In this document: in pieces, positions 16,888-25,744 of the stretch | How positions within the stretch are numbered: the stretch's first letter is position 1 | How the letters are laid out: every line of letters begins with the position of its first letter | NCBI RefSeq assembly: GCF_036075115.1 | Contig: NZ_CP107958.1 | Span: forward strand, 372,001 to 436,000 | DNA length: 64,000 nucleotides | DNA from: Streptomyces sp. NBC_00377 | Lineage (GTDB): Bacteria; Actinomycetota; Actinomycetes; Streptomycetales; Streptomycetaceae | Direction: 5' to 3' | Notes under the pieces: model-generated | Told to the model about the DNA's origin: nothing | Seen by the model: only the letters and a program-made list of their open reading frames with translations | Database searches by the model: none | Program-made: the position numbers and the translations under genes

Positions 16888-17925
16888 ATGAATCCGGACC
16901 TGGAATTGATCTACCGGACGCTGCCGTCGGCGGCAGCGGAGGCCACCACGATTCCCGAATTGGGCAAGGTGATGTCACGGCAGATCATGCGTCTCGTGCC
17001 GCACGATGGATACATGCTCAGAGGAACTGACCCGCTCACGGGTGCCGCCTGTTTCCTCACCAAAGAATACGGATACGGGGCTGATTGCTACCGTGAACTG
17101 GAATCAGAGGAAATACTCGGCCACGACCAGCACACCGTGGCCGGCCTCTCCAGAAGCGGCCGTTGCGTCGCAGTCCTCGAATGCGACGCACCTGACCGAC
17201 GCCAGCACAGTATCCAGCACGAGAAGATCATGAGCGTGACCGGAGTGGGCAGCGAGATGCGCATCGCGCTCACCCTCGACGGCAGGGCGTGGGGCCTTTT
17301 GGTACTGCTTCGGGGAAGAGGCGGCAGACCCTTCACCACCACGGACTCGGCAACCGCGGGGAGGCTGTCCGAACCCTTGGCAGGTGCACTGAGGCAGTAC
17401 GTCGCGAGCCGGTTCCTGCGTCCCGTCCGTAGCGCACCGGACCCGGGCATCGTGGTGATCGACAGCAGCGACACGATAAGAGCCGTCACCAGCACCGGCC
17501 GTGAATGGATTCGCAGGCTCGTACCGGACGCCGTGCTCTCCGATGAAGACGAGATCTTCGCGCACGTCTGGAACATCGCCCTCACGGCACGACAGCCGGG
17601 CCGTCGAGCGCTGAGCCGTATCCCCGGTCCTGACGGGTGGATCGTGCTGCAGGCCCAGCGGTTCGACGACTCATCGCTCGCCGACGTGGCAGTGACCATC
17701 CAGTCGGCTTCGTCCGACGTGCTGCTGCCTGCCGCGGCTGTCCTCTACGGCATCACTTCCAGGGAGCAGACGGTCATCCGGCGAGCTCTCGACGGACTGG
17801 CGGCCAAACAGATCGCCCGCAGTCTGAACATCTCCCTGCATACCGTCAATGACCACTTGAGGGCAATTTACCGAAAGACCGGGGTCAACAGCCGCGAGGA
17901 ACTTATCTCCAGCCTCTCGCAGTAG
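16888..17925 (+). CDS. LuxR-type helix-turn-helix regulator with N-terminal GAF-like domain
   Basis: This 345-residue protein has a GAF-like ligand domain in its N-terminal half (VMSRQIMRLVPHDGYMLRGT.., IALTLDGRAWGLLVLLRG). A C-terminal LuxR helix-turn-helix lies at ~285-340 (YGITSREQTVIRRALDGLAA, KQIARSLNISLHTVNDHLRA, IYRKTG). Two starts compete. ATG 16888 has a CATAAT at -12 to -7 and could be leaderless. GTG 16828, 60 nt upstream, has AAGGA at good spacing, but the intervening codons have unusually low third-position GC and a non-family translation, so 16888 is preferred. It probably regulates transcription in response to a small molecule. No operon partner is evident. Confidence 0.85.
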   Translation: MNPDLELIYRTLPSAAAEATTIPELGKVMSRQIMRLVPHDGYMLRGTDPLTGAACFLTKEYGYGADCYRELESEEILGHDQHTVAGLSRSGRCVAVLECDAPDRRQHSIQHEKIMSVTGVGSEMRIALTLDGRAWGLLVLLRGRGGRPFTTTDSATAGRLSEPLAGALRQYVASRFLRPVRSAPDPGIVVIDSSDTIRAVTSTGREWIRRLVPDAVLSDEDEIFAHVWNIALTARQPGRRALSRIPGPDGWIVLQAQRFDDSSLADVAVTIQSASSDVLLPAAAVLYGITSREQTVIRRALDGLAAKQIARSLNISLHTVNDHLRAIYRKTGVNSREELISSLSQ

Positions 17926-18285
17926 CTCGTCCGGTGGGAGTCTCGACGGCCTTTCACCACGCAGTGAGGTCTTATGGCGAAGACCGTTTCCCGTGCCCGT
18001 CGAAACGAGTGCGGCTCGGGCCATGTCGCCGACACTGCCGGCACCGAGTACCGCAAGTCCTCCACCCCGAAGTGAAGGTCAAGGTCCATACTCCGAACGG
18101 CACGTTCGTCGTCGTCGTCGGAGCCACCGAAGTCGCCACCCGCGCGCGAGTGGCGGGCAGCGCGGCACGAGGACATGCGGCCGGGGCCGGACGCGGCGGT
18201 CATGATGCGCGTAACCCTGTGAAGTGCGGGGCCCGGGACAGACCGGACCCCGCACAAGAGGGTGCTCACGATCCCCCGCGCATCG
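17926..18285. other. Intergenic stretch with no supported gene
   Basis: About 360 bases between the LuxR-type gene and the convergent large hydrolase gene. An open frame from 17974 (MAKTVSRARRN..) ends after about 34 codons and resembles no family convincingly. No strong hairpin was identified. Confidence 0.4.
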
Positions 18286-21054
18286 TTACGACTTGTCGAG
18301 CACCGTCCCCGTCAGCACCGGCCTGTCGGGCAGCGGCTCCGCGTTGCGGTCGGTCAGCGCCAGGCGCATCGACTCGGTCGGCTCGGCCACCTGGTCCCGC
18401 ACGGTCGGCACGACGAAGTCCACGCCGGTGCTCCCGGGCGGAATGTTCAGCCACACCCAGAGGGCCGCGTCGGACAGCGGCCGCTCGGGGTCGGGCACGT
18501 CACCGGACGAGTCCTCGAGCCACTGCGGGTCCACGTCCTTGGTGGACAGCTCGGCGCCCTCGGTGACCGCGAGCACCCGCACCGGCTGCCAGATGTCCAC
18601 CGCCGCGGGCGCGTCCACGGACAGCCGCCAGGTCAGCGTCTCCCCCTCGCTCACCCGGTCCGCGACCGGCGACAGGGTGACCACCGGCTCGGGGTCGTCG
18701 TTCTCGACGGTGACCCCGCCCCGATGCTTGCCGACGACGGCGCCCCGGACGGCCTTGACTGCGATGTCGTGCTCCACGTCGTCGCCGTAGACCGTGTCGC
18801 CCCTCACCTCGACAGGGACGTCGATCGCGTCACTGCCGGGCCGTACGGTCACGAGGCGGTTCTCGGCCCGGCCGCTGTCCGGGTCGAGGGTGTAGACGCG
18901 GACCTGTCCGCTGCCGTGCCCGGAGATCTCGACCGGGATCCGGTAGGTGCGGGTGCCCGAGTCGCCCTCCTTGACGATCGTGCGGCCCACGTCGACACGC
19001 GCCAGTGCGGCCGCCTTCACCGCCGAAGTGCCGGGCGCCCAGCCCCAGGCGTCCATCATCCAGGCCCGCCCGGACTGCGAACGGGGCGTCAGTCCAAGGG
19101 ACTTGACATGCCTGAGATCGAGTCCGGCCCGGGTCGCGGCCGACAGCGGGACGCGCAGCTCCTGAGCCCAGTACGAGGCGGTGTTCGCGGAGCCCGGGAG
19201 CCCCTCCACCTGGACCGAGCCAAGCGTCACCCGACGGTTGGAGGAGTCGGTGAGGGACACGTCGAACTTCGTGCCGGTCGTGTTGGGCGGTACGAAGACC
19301 CGCAGCGCGAGCTTCTGGGAGCCGCGCAGGGAGAGCGGCTTGGCCGCAGTGACACGGGCGGCCGTACCCGGCGCGGACCACTTCAGTTCCACCGCGCTGC
19401 GGCCGGTCTCCTGTGGCGTCTCCCACCCCGCGAAGTGCGGTGACCTACCGGAGGTCTCCGGGTCCAGACAGGCCACGGCCGGGTCGGGGTCGATCGCCGA
19501 ACACAGCCGGGCGCCGGTCACCTTCACCCCGCCGTCCGGCAGGAAGCCACCGCTGCGGCGGCCGCCGACCGCGTGGGTCAGCACCCGGGCCGGGTCCGCG
19601 GACGGGGCCCGCTTGCCGGAACCGTCGAGCAGCGGGCGGGCCCGGTCGTCCCTGGCGAGGAACAGCCGGGCCGCGGCGGCGATGTACGTGGCGCCCGCCT
19701 TGTGCTGCTGGGCGGCGGTCAGCCGGGTCGCGGCACCCGGCGTGCACACCGGGTCCGGCTGCTCCGGGTCGGTCCCGAAGTCGTCCGCGGCCGGTGCGAC
19801 GGCCTCACCCGGGGTCCACTCGCTGTTGAAGTAGTTGTGGTTGGCGCCGACCATGTAGAGCGCGCTGTGCAGCGCGGCGCCCTGGCTGATCCCACGCGTC
19901 CCGTCGACGAAGTCCTCGCCCTGGAGGTCCGACACGTCGCCGTCGCAGCCCGGCAGCAGTGTCACGGAGGGCACGTCGGCGACCGGATTCTGGCCGAAGA
20001 TCGTCGGTCCGACGAGCACGGTCCCGCGCACTTTCCACCGCACCGGACCCTTGTAGCCGTCCTCGGCGGCCGGCGGCGGGTAGAGGCTGTCCATGGCGGC
20101 CCGGTTGACGCCCTCGCCACCGCGCGAGTGACCGACGAGCAGGACCTGGGAGAGGTCCGCCTTCGCCGCCTCGCGTACGACGGCCGGGGCCGAGGAACGA
20201 TGGGCACTCCAGTCGGCCCAGCGGGCGAGGTGCTGGCGTACCAGCGAGGAACGCGCCTGCGCGCCCGCGTCCTCGGCCTGCCAGTCCTGGGCGTTGATGC
20301 CGTTCGCCGAGATCGACACCGTCACATAGCCCTGGGAGGCCAGCAGTTGCTGGTCACGCCGATAGCCCAGGTAGCTCGGGATCGGCTTGTAGCCGTCCGC
20401 GCAGGGCCAGTCGCCGCTCACGTCGTCCTCGGAGCCCGGTTTGTAGCAGGTGCCGTGGCGGCCGTGCAGGAACAGCGCGAGCGGCCGGCTGCCCTTGGCC
20501 CCCTTCGGCGCCACCACCTCGGCGGTCATCTCCACCGGGGTGTCGAACCCTGGCAGGCGCACCGGGTCGAGGTCGTATTGCCCGGTGACCGTGCGGTACG
20601 AGCCGGGCTTGCCCGGGTCGACAGCGTTGGCCGGCGCCTGCGCGGGCACATGTGCCGCGCGTGGGCCGGACCTGTGCGTGCCGTCGGCCGCCGCGTCCAG
20701 CCGTCGTCCCGCGGCCGTCACTTGCAGGTCCGTCAGCTGCTTGGGCCGCACCTCGTCGAGGTCGAGCCGGAAGGTCCGCCCGTCCTTCGCCGGCTTCGGC
20801 ACCCCGAGCAGCCGGTCCCCGGTACGGAACTCGACCCGGGCATCCCCCATGGGCACGGCCTTCGGCGCACGCCAGACCAGCTCACGCGCCCCGCTCTCCC
20901 CGTCGATCCGCCAGCCCGGCGGGAGGGGGTTGCCGTCCGTGGCGTTCAACGGCCCCGATGGGTGGGGCTGTTCAGCCTGTGCCAGTCCGGGTGAGCCCGC
21001 CAGGGCCGCCAGCACCGCCACGGCTGTCACACATATTCGCCGGGCACGGATCAA
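18286..21054 (-). CDS. Large secreted alpha/beta-hydrolase with C-terminal Calx-beta-like domain
   Basis: This 922-residue protein has a Sec signal peptide (CVTAVAVLAALAGSPGLAQA, cleavage near 27). A beta-rich N-terminal region precedes an alpha/beta-hydrolase core with RPLALFLHGRHGTCYKPGSE as the oxyanion region and LLVGHSRGGEGVNRAAMDSL as the nucleophile elbow (Ser in GHSRG). A second beta-rich region and Calx-beta-like repeats follow (RTIVKEGDSGTRTYRIPVEI; RVSEGETLTWRLSVDAP), ending VLTGTVLDKS. Fold and secretion suggest an extracellular esterase or lipase-like enzyme acting on a polymer; the substrate is unknown. It is transcribed alone on the minus strand. Confidence 0.8.
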   Translation of the reverse strand: MIRARRICVTAVAVLAALAGSPGLAQAEQPHPSGPLNATDGNPLPPGWRIDGESGARELVWRAPKAVPMGDARVEFRTGDRLLGVPKPAKDGRTFRLDLDEVRPKQLTDLQVTAAGRRLDAAADGTHRSGPRAAHVPAQAPANAVDPGKPGSYRTVTGQYDLDPVRLPGFDTPVEMTAEVVAPKGAKGSRPLALFLHGRHGTCYKPGSEDDVSGDWPCADGYKPIPSYLGYRRDQQLLASQGYVTVSISANGINAQDWQAEDAGAQARSSLVRQHLARWADWSAHRSSAPAVVREAAKADLSQVLLVGHSRGGEGVNRAAMDSLYPPPAAEDGYKGPVRWKVRGTVLVGPTIFGQNPVADVPSVTLLPGCDGDVSDLQGEDFVDGTRGISQGAALHSALYMVGANHNYFNSEWTPGEAVAPAADDFGTDPEQPDPVCTPGAATRLTAAQQHKAGATYIAAAARLFLARDDRARPLLDGSGKRAPSADPARVLTHAVGGRRSGGFLPDGGVKVTGARLCSAIDPDPAVACLDPETSGRSPHFAGWETPQETGRSAVELKWSAPGTAARVTAAKPLSLRGSQKLALRVFVPPNTTGTKFDVSLTDSSNRRVTLGSVQVEGLPGSANTASYWAQELRVPLSAATRAGLDLRHVKSLGLTPRSQSGRAWMMDAWGWAPGTSAVKAAALARVDVGRTIVKEGDSGTRTYRIPVEISGHGSGQVRVYTLDPDSGRAENRLVTVRPGSDAIDVPVEVRGDTVYGDDVEHDIAVKAVRGAVVGKHRGGVTVENDDPEPVVTLSPVADRVSEGETLTWRLSVDAPAAVDIWQPVRVLAVTEGAELSTKDVDPQWLEDSSGDVPDPERPLSDAALWVWLNIPPGSTGVDFVVPTVRDQVAEPTESMRLALTDRNAEPLPDRPVLTGTVLDKS

Positions 21055-21206
21055 TGGTTCTTCACCTCAAAACACCGTGCGCAGACGACCCGTCGGTCCC
21101 GGGCGCCTCTCGCGACACCTAGGACGGGGAAGGGGTGTGGGTAGGTTGTCTGCCGGAGAGGCGCGGACAACGGGTGAAGGACGCGATCAAGCCAGTACAG
21201 CTGTAG

Positions 21207-21234
21207 GGACCAGCGGACCAGCGGACCAGCGGAC
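21207..21234. repeat. Short tandem repeat, 8-bp unit GGACCAGC, 3.5 copies
   Basis: Perfect head-to-tail copies upstream of the large hydrolase gene, in a stretch (21055-21379) without a supported gene. Copy number could vary between strains. Confidence 0.8.
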
Positions 21235-21379
21235 AGGGGAAGCCCTTCCGGGGAGCCCGACTCCCCACCTCCGCACGCCGCATGCGCGGCTGCGGACCGC
21301 ACATGCGGCGGTCGCGATCGGCCTGAGGGTTCCGTCGGCGCACCGAGGCGGCGTGCAGGAAGGGTCGGCTGCGTCGAGG

Positions 21380-21710
21380 CGGGGCACGCCAGTCGCCCTG
21401 TGACACGACGAGGCAACCGACGAATCCCATGATTGCGGCCGTCCATGCGAACGCGACCGGCGCCAGTCCGAGGCCCAGGCCCAGGCCCCCACGAGCATGG
21501 CCGAGTGGCATCCAGTCGGCGAGGGGGCGCCGAGGGGCGGGTGATGACGAACGCGGTCCGGAACGCGGTCACCGCATCGAGGGCGCCGAGACGGTGGGCC
21601 AGGGCGGGCACACAGATGGCGGCCGCGAAGAGGATGACCGAGCGATCCTCCCCGCCGCAGCCTCGACCACCGGCGTGGCGGCCTTCCACCACGAGGTCGA
21701 GGTCGCCCAA
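21380..21710 (-). pseudogene. Remnant of a COG4705-type integral membrane protein
   Basis: Minus-strand translation shows family-like pieces in two frames. The first (21710 downward) has MGDLDLVV, ILFAAAICVPALAHRLGALD and AVTAFRTAFVITRP. The second (from 21511) has GHARGGLGLGLGLAP, WTAAIMGFVGCLVVSQGDW. Normally these are consecutive transmembrane segments of one protein (..RLGLNAVLAFWxAYVLTRPLGAS..GGLGLG..). A frameshift after VITRP and loss of the N-terminal helices mark it as decayed. The flanks (21055-21379 and 21711-22005) show no further gene. Confidence 0.6.
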
Positions 21711-22005
21711 GGCGAAGAAAGCCGGTGAGGGCTCGGGCCGACCGCCCTAGGGCAGGCGCCTGTAGGAGGTCCACACCAGTTCCGGTGTGTCACCCAGACG
21801 GCCGGGAAGCCTTCGGCCTCACCTCCACCGGCGTCTGCCATCGCGGCCGCACGGACACCGGGCTCACCCGCTGGCACGTTGGCCCCTTACCCCCCTTCAC
21901 TCCGCCTTGATCCGAGCCGGATGGGAACGACCGTTCCACCGGTCCTCGGGCCCGCAGTGCCGCGGCCCGGATGCGACCGCCCGGACAAGAGCCGAAGGTG
22001 GCCTC

Positions 22006-22278
22006 ATGACGATCATCGTGATGCAGGAACTGCGCAAAGAAGCGTCGGCGAACGTCGTCGTCCCTGGCGACGCGCTCGAGCGTGTCGAAGCGGTGCACGC
22101 GGCACCAGGCGACCCGGATATCCCGGGAGTCGCGGACGACCGCACGTTCTGCGGCATGCCGACAGCGGACATGGAGCGGCTGTCCTACCAGCCCTCGGGA
22201 CCGGACGCGTCGTGGCTGCCGCCCCACATGGAGCGCTGGAAGTGCACCGGCTGTGCCGAGGCCCTCCGGTCGCATTGA
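22006..22278 (+). CDS. Small cysteine-containing hypothetical protein
   Basis: This 90-residue protein starts MTIIVMQELRKEASANVVVP (GAAGGTGG upstream of ATG 22006). It contains ALERVEAVHAAPGDPDIPGV, RTFCGMPTADMERLSYQP and ends WKCTGCAEALRSH. Three cysteines (FCGM and KCTGC) and nearby histidines could bind zinc, but no known motif is complete. The final TGA is shared with the right-end sequence of an IS200/IS605-type element (22276 onward), so the original C-terminus may have been altered by insertion. Function unknown. Confidence 0.65.
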   Translation: MTIIVMQELRKEASANVVVPGDALERVEAVHAAPGDPDIPGVADDRTFCGMPTADMERLSYQPSGPDASWLPPHMERWKCTGCAEALRSH

Positions 22279-22312
22279 CATCCTCGCCGCCCTGAAGGAC
22301 GGCGGTTCCCGC
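22276..22312 (-). mobile_element. IS200/IS605-type right-end hairpin (possible omega-RNA 3' end)
   Basis: The sequence TTGACATCCTCGCCGCCC followed by TGAAGGACGGCGG is a stem-loop with one mismatch, typical of the right end next to tnpB in IS605/IS1341-type elements. It lies directly after the tnpB remnant's C-terminus in minus-strand order. In active elements this region is the 3' part of the TnpB guide RNA, with the guide taken from the flank. Here the flank is the last codons of the 22006-22278 gene. Confidence 0.6.
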
Positions 22313-22649
22313 CTACGGAGCCGTTGAAGGCTGCGGTGTCGAGTGTGTTCCCGCTTCGCCGCGCGGCGCCGGGACGACTCCCTCTCTTATCTGCGCTCCA
22401 CAGGCTGACACGGCCAGTCCAGCCGCCTCGGCGAAGTCGACCGCCGCGTTGACGTCCCGGTCCAGGACGGCCCCGCATGCCCCGCAGGTCCACACACGGA
22501 CGTGCGGGGGCTTGGGGCCGTCCTTGACGCCGCACTGCGAGCCACACCGGGGACGTAGGCTCGCCGGTAGTGATCGACCAGCGGGCGTTCGCGGTGGAGC
22601 GGACCGCCTGCCGGGTGTCCTTCCGCGACTTGTACCGCGGCGCACCCAT
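22313..22649 (-). pseudogene. tnpB: Truncated tnpB (IS605 OrfB-type RNA-guided nuclease) remnant
   Basis: Two pieces remain in different frames. The upstream piece (from 22649) reads GAPRYKSRKDTRQAVRSTAN ARWSI, matching the TnpB N-terminal half. The downstream piece contains the C-terminal zinc ribbon and final RuvC motif: VRVWTCGACGAVLDRDVNAA, DFAEAAGLAVSACGAQ. The first CxxC of the ribbon is visible; the second pair, the bridge and the other RuvC motifs are missing, so nuclease activity is impossible. The end AGTHSTPQPSTAP sits beside the right-end hairpin. It marks an old insertion that later lost its centre. Confidence 0.7.
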
Positions 22650-22707
22650 GCGCGGGCGCTTGCCCTGCCCCTGCCATCGGGCAGGGCATCGCTCAAGATG
22701 GTCTCTT

Positions 22708-23028
22708 TCAGAATGCCTTTTGGTCGGCGGGCTTCTCGATCTCGGTGGTCACCCGTGCCCCTCGGAAGATCACCGGGAGCCACAGGAGGCATGCCAGCAG
22801 GGGGACCGCGGCGTAGGTGGCCATCCCCACACTGGAGCCCAGCCCGTCCCTGAGCGCGCCGAGGACGAGATAGCCGATGCCGATGAGCGTCGACTCCACG
22901 AATGCGATCATCGACAGCAGGCTCGCCCGGTGGCGCGACGGCACTGCTTCGACACCGCCAGCCCGGCGGGGGACGCACATGCCGCGCTGGAACAGCGTGT
23001 TGGCGAGCACAGCGTATGCGTAGAGCGG
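22708..23028 (-). pseudogene. C-terminal fragment of an MFS transporter
   Basis: The minus-strand frame ends with two membrane-spanning stretches: SLLSMIAFVESTLIGIGYLV plus LGALRDGLG, and GMATYAAVPLLACLLWLPVI, followed by a basic/acidic tail. This is the layout of the last two helices of a major facilitator transporter. No start or earlier helices are present; upstream the sequence becomes a DNA-ligase fragment. A fragment fused by rearrangement is the simplest reading. Confidence 0.5.
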
Positions 23029-23047
23029 GCGCGTGAAACTTCGTGCC

Positions 23048-23274
23048 GCATAGTCGAGTGCAGACGAGGCCTTCCATGTCGACGGCCGCACACGACAGCC
23101 ATGCCCGCGGGTACCGGTCGGTGGTCGACGGGCACAGCGCCACGGCGCCGACAGGCGCCGCGCGGCGGACACCGACTCCAGCACGGCCCTGCGCCGCCGA
23201 TACGGCCAGGCGGTGGTGTCGGTCCCGGACAGCCTCGGCACATCGAAGGCGACAAAGCGCGCCGGCCACTCGCC
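23048..23274 (-). pseudogene. Fragment of an ATP-dependent DNA ligase
   Basis: In one frame GEWPARFVAFDVPRLSGTDT and TAWPYRRRRAVLE..RRLSAPW match the adenylation domain of actinobacterial LigC/LigD-like ligases (FVAFDLL..G.D....PYRRRR..LE). The continuation ALCPSTTDRYPRAWLSCAAV DMEGLV is in another frame. The KxDG nucleotidyl-lysine motif and the OB domain are absent. A frameshifted internal piece only, next to an MFS fragment and the TnpB remnant. Confidence 0.6.
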
Positions 23275-23515
23275 GGCCGCCCGGGCCGCCCCAGCCCCGC
23301 TGCGGGTGCGCGCCGCGTGTCCGGCCCTGACGGGACCGCCCGTACACCGTGGACGGTGTGCCAAGTAACTGCGGACGGCGTGCCAATGACAGGGGAATGA
23401 GCGCCGCCCATCCTTGTGGTCGCCGCAGAGATGTCTGGGACTTGCCACAGGACAGGCCTCTGATTTCAAGACCGATGCGGTCAGCTCAGCCAACCGTCAA
23501 CAGAAAGGGAAACCC

Positions 23516-23941
23516 ATGCCGATTTCTCGTTTCATGAAGAGTGCACTAACGGCGGCGATAGCGACTGCGGGGTTGGTGGTGTTCGATGCAGCTCCGGCCC
23601 TTGCAAGTCAAGATGTTACTGTCCATATTCCGCAGTGCGGATTCGAGTACTGCCCCTCTGCAGGGTACGGGTGGTTCCATGCCGATCCGAACGGGAGTCT
23701 TCCCGGTGACGCGCTGAAAGCCTGTGACCTGCACGCCGATGGCCGTGGCATAAAGGCGACGCTGACTAATCGAGACACCGGCAAAGTCATTCGCACCGCC
23801 AGTACCTCAGGTCACAATTCGCCCTATTGTACGGATTGGAAAACCGGTGACCTTCCGGAGCAGACCCGGGTCTGGCTCGACGTGTGCACGACGGGCAAGG
23901 AGCCAATCACATGCGCTTACGGTGCCGAAGGATGGAGTTGA
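23516..23941 (+). CDS. Small secreted cysteine-rich protein of unknown function
   Basis: This 141-residue protein has a signal peptide (MPISRFMKSALTAAIATAGL..PALA-S, cleavage near 31). The mature part has six cysteines, in HIPQCGFEYC, ALKACDLHADG, SPYCTDWKTG, VWLDVCTTG and ITCAYG, so up to three disulfides are likely. ATG at 23516 follows AAAGGGA. No family was recognised; size, secretion and cysteine content suggest an extracellular binding or inhibitor-like protein, but that is inference. Codon use is less GC-biased than its neighbours, hinting at recent acquisition or weak expression. 23942-24237 holds no supported gene. Confidence 0.7.
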   Translation: MPISRFMKSALTAAIATAGLVVFDAAPALASQDVTVHIPQCGFEYCPSAGYGWFHADPNGSLPGDALKACDLHADGRGIKATLTNRDTGKVIRTASTSGHNSPYCTDWKTGDLPEQTRVWLDVCTTGKEPITCAYGAEGWS

Positions 23942-24237
23942 CGGGTCTTCGCCGCCGCGATCCGCCCGGGCGCGTATTCCGGCGTCGTCGGCAGGCCACG
24001 GCGAGGGCCGGAATTGCTCTTCCCGGACCGCGTATCCGTCCAGTGATCGCCGAACGCGGCCAGCCGCTCGGCCTCGCCACCTGCCTCATCACCCACCGCC
24101 ACGTCCAACGTCTTTGTCAGGACCTCTCGGACGGACCGGAACACGCTAAGACGTCGTTTTCTCCCGTTGTTCCATCCTGACATCTGCTGTTTGGTCTGCG
24201 GTGCGACCGGAGTCTCGCAGCGGCGCGGCTTCACAGC

Positions 24238-24618
24238 ATGGTGTTCAGCCACCATGACTGGATCGATGCGAGCAACCGTCGCGAGCACAACCGCGACGGC
24301 TGGCGGCAACTCTTCGCCGAGTTCGACGCCGTGGTGTGTCCCATCACGCCCACTCCCGCGTTCCCGCACGACCATCACCCCGATCCGAGGGAACGCCGGA
24401 TCGACATCGGCGGCGTCGCGTACCCGTACTTCGACCAACTCGTCTGGGCCGGCCTGGCCACCATGCCCGGCCTACCCGCCACCGCCATACCAACGGGCCG
24501 GTCCCCCGAAGGTCTCCCGGTGGGAGTGCAGCTCATCGGTCCGATGTTCGAGGACCGCACCCCGTTGCGGTTGGCCGAGCTGCTCGAGCAGAGGATCGGC
24601 GGCGACACGATGGGGTTC
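24238..24618 (+). pseudogene. C-terminal fragment of an amidase-signature enzyme
   Basis: The frame reads WRQLFAEFDAVVCPITPTPA, FPHDHHPDPRERRIDI, YFDQLVWAGLATMPGLPATA and SPEGLPVGVQLIGPMFEDRT, which is the last third of amidase-signature (GatA-like) hydrolases. The glycine/serine-rich signature with the Ser-Ser-Lys triad lies upstream in intact enzymes and is absent here. After LLEQRIGG the frame runs into sequence antisense to the methyltransferase gene. An inactive remnant. Confidence 0.75.
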
Positions 24619-24678
24619 TCTCCGGCACGAACGCAGCCGGGGCGTGGGGGGAGTCCGCGGCCAAGGTGCAGACGACTC

Positions 24679-25533
24679 CTAGCGGCGTACCGCCGAGATC
24701 AGCCCGCCCGGCCCCTCGTCCCGCTGCGGCGGGGTGCTGATCGGGCGGCCGTAGGCGGCGGCGCGGTCGCGCAGGGTGAAGGCTTCCGCGTCCCAGCCCA
24801 GGCCGGAGAGCCAGCCCACCGGGTCCTCGGGCATCTCCGACACCCACAGGGAGGCCGCCGACCCACGCGCGGCGTCGCCGGCGAAGCGTGCGAGCACACC
24901 GCGCGAACCCAGGGTCAGGCCCATCCGGCTGCCCGTCGCGGACAGCCCGCCGATCCGGTCGAGCAGCAGTTCCACCGCGTCCTCGGGCAGGTAGACCAGC
25001 AGTCCCTCGGCGATCCACACCGTCGGCAGAGCCGGATCATGCCCGGCGGCGGCCAGCGCGCCCGGCCAGTCCTCGCGGAGGTCCACCGCGACGGGGGTCC
25101 GCTCGCAGCCGGGTACGGCGCCCTCCTGGCGCAGCACCGATGCCTTGAAGTCCAGGGGTTCGGCGGTGTCGACCTCGTACAGCCTGGTGGCCGCGGGCCA
25201 GGTCATGCGAAAGGCCCTGCTGTCCATTCCGGCGCCTAGCAGAACAACCTGCCGGATGCCGGCCTCGGTGGCCCGGTCCAGCAGGTCGTCCAGGAACTTC
25301 GTCCTGATGACGATCGAGGAGGCCACCCCGAGCCAGCGCTGCCGTTCTGCCTCGTCGGCGCGCTCGGGGAGCGGCGAACCCGGGCCGACTCCCCCGGCGG
25401 TGGCGAACGCGAGCGCCAGTGGATCCCGGAACAGCGGGTTCTCCCGCGCAGTCTCCAGAGCCCTCACCCGCGCCACACCCACAGCGGTCGCCCATACACC
25501 GGACGGCTTCACCCGTCCCCGCGCCTCAGTCAT
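24679..25533 (-). CDS. Class I SAM-dependent methyltransferase (COG3315/TIGR00027 type)
   Basis: This 284-residue protein matches the actinobacterial family often found in polyketide and mycobacterial loci: WATAVGVARVRALETARENP, LFRDPLALAFATAGG, the SAM loop VVLLGAGMDSRAFRMTWPAA, VDTAEPLDFKASVL, WIAEGLLVYLPEDAVELLLD and C-terminal GRPISTPPQRDEGPGG. It transfers a methyl group from S-adenosylmethionine to an unknown acceptor, possibly a carboxylate or hydroxyl. Full family length. Flanked by an amidase remnant and an IS5 remnant, it has no obvious functional partner. Confidence 0.85.
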   Translation of the reverse strand: MTEARGRVKPSGVWATAVGVARVRALETARENPLFRDPLALAFATAGGVGPGSPLPERADEAERQRWLGVASSIVIRTKFLDDLLDRATEAGIRQVVLLGAGMDSRAFRMTWPAATRLYEVDTAEPLDFKASVLRQEGAVPGCERTPVAVDLREDWPGALAAAGHDPALPTVWIAEGLLVYLPEDAVELLLDRIGGLSATGSRMGLTLGSRGVLARFAGDAARGSAASLWVSEMPEDPVGWLSGLGWDAEAFTLRDRAAAYGRPISTPPQRDEGPGGLISAVRR

Positions 25534-25663
25534 ACAGGCAGCCTAATCCGCAGGGTGCAGCCGACTTCGCAGGGCGGCAGCAGCGGCCGACGGTGCCCGA
25601 GACGCCATGACGGCTGCTGTTGACCGCGGTCCCGGGCGCGGCGACGTCCCTGCTGACGCTCCT

Positions 25664-25744
25664 TGGCTTCGGCCCGCCGCCGGCCTTCGACGAACAGCTC
25701 TACAAGCGGCGCAACATGGCCGAACGCTGCTTGAGACGTCGTTT
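25664..25744 (+). pseudogene. IS5-family transposase fragment
   Basis: Plus-strand GPPPAFDEQLYKRRNMAERC corresponds to the GRPPxFD..YKxRNxVERCFNRLK block of IS5/IS427-type DDE transposases. It lies just upstream of the catalytic glutamate helix, which is missing. It ends at GAGACGTCGTTTCT (25734-25747); a similar AAGACGTCGTTTTC lies at 24149-24162. A fragment only. Confidence 0.6.

Noticed and set aside
18286..21054. Polyhydroxyalkanoate depolymerase or cutinase assignment for the large hydrolase
   Set aside because: The serine motif fits but no substrate-binding domain of those families is recognisable.
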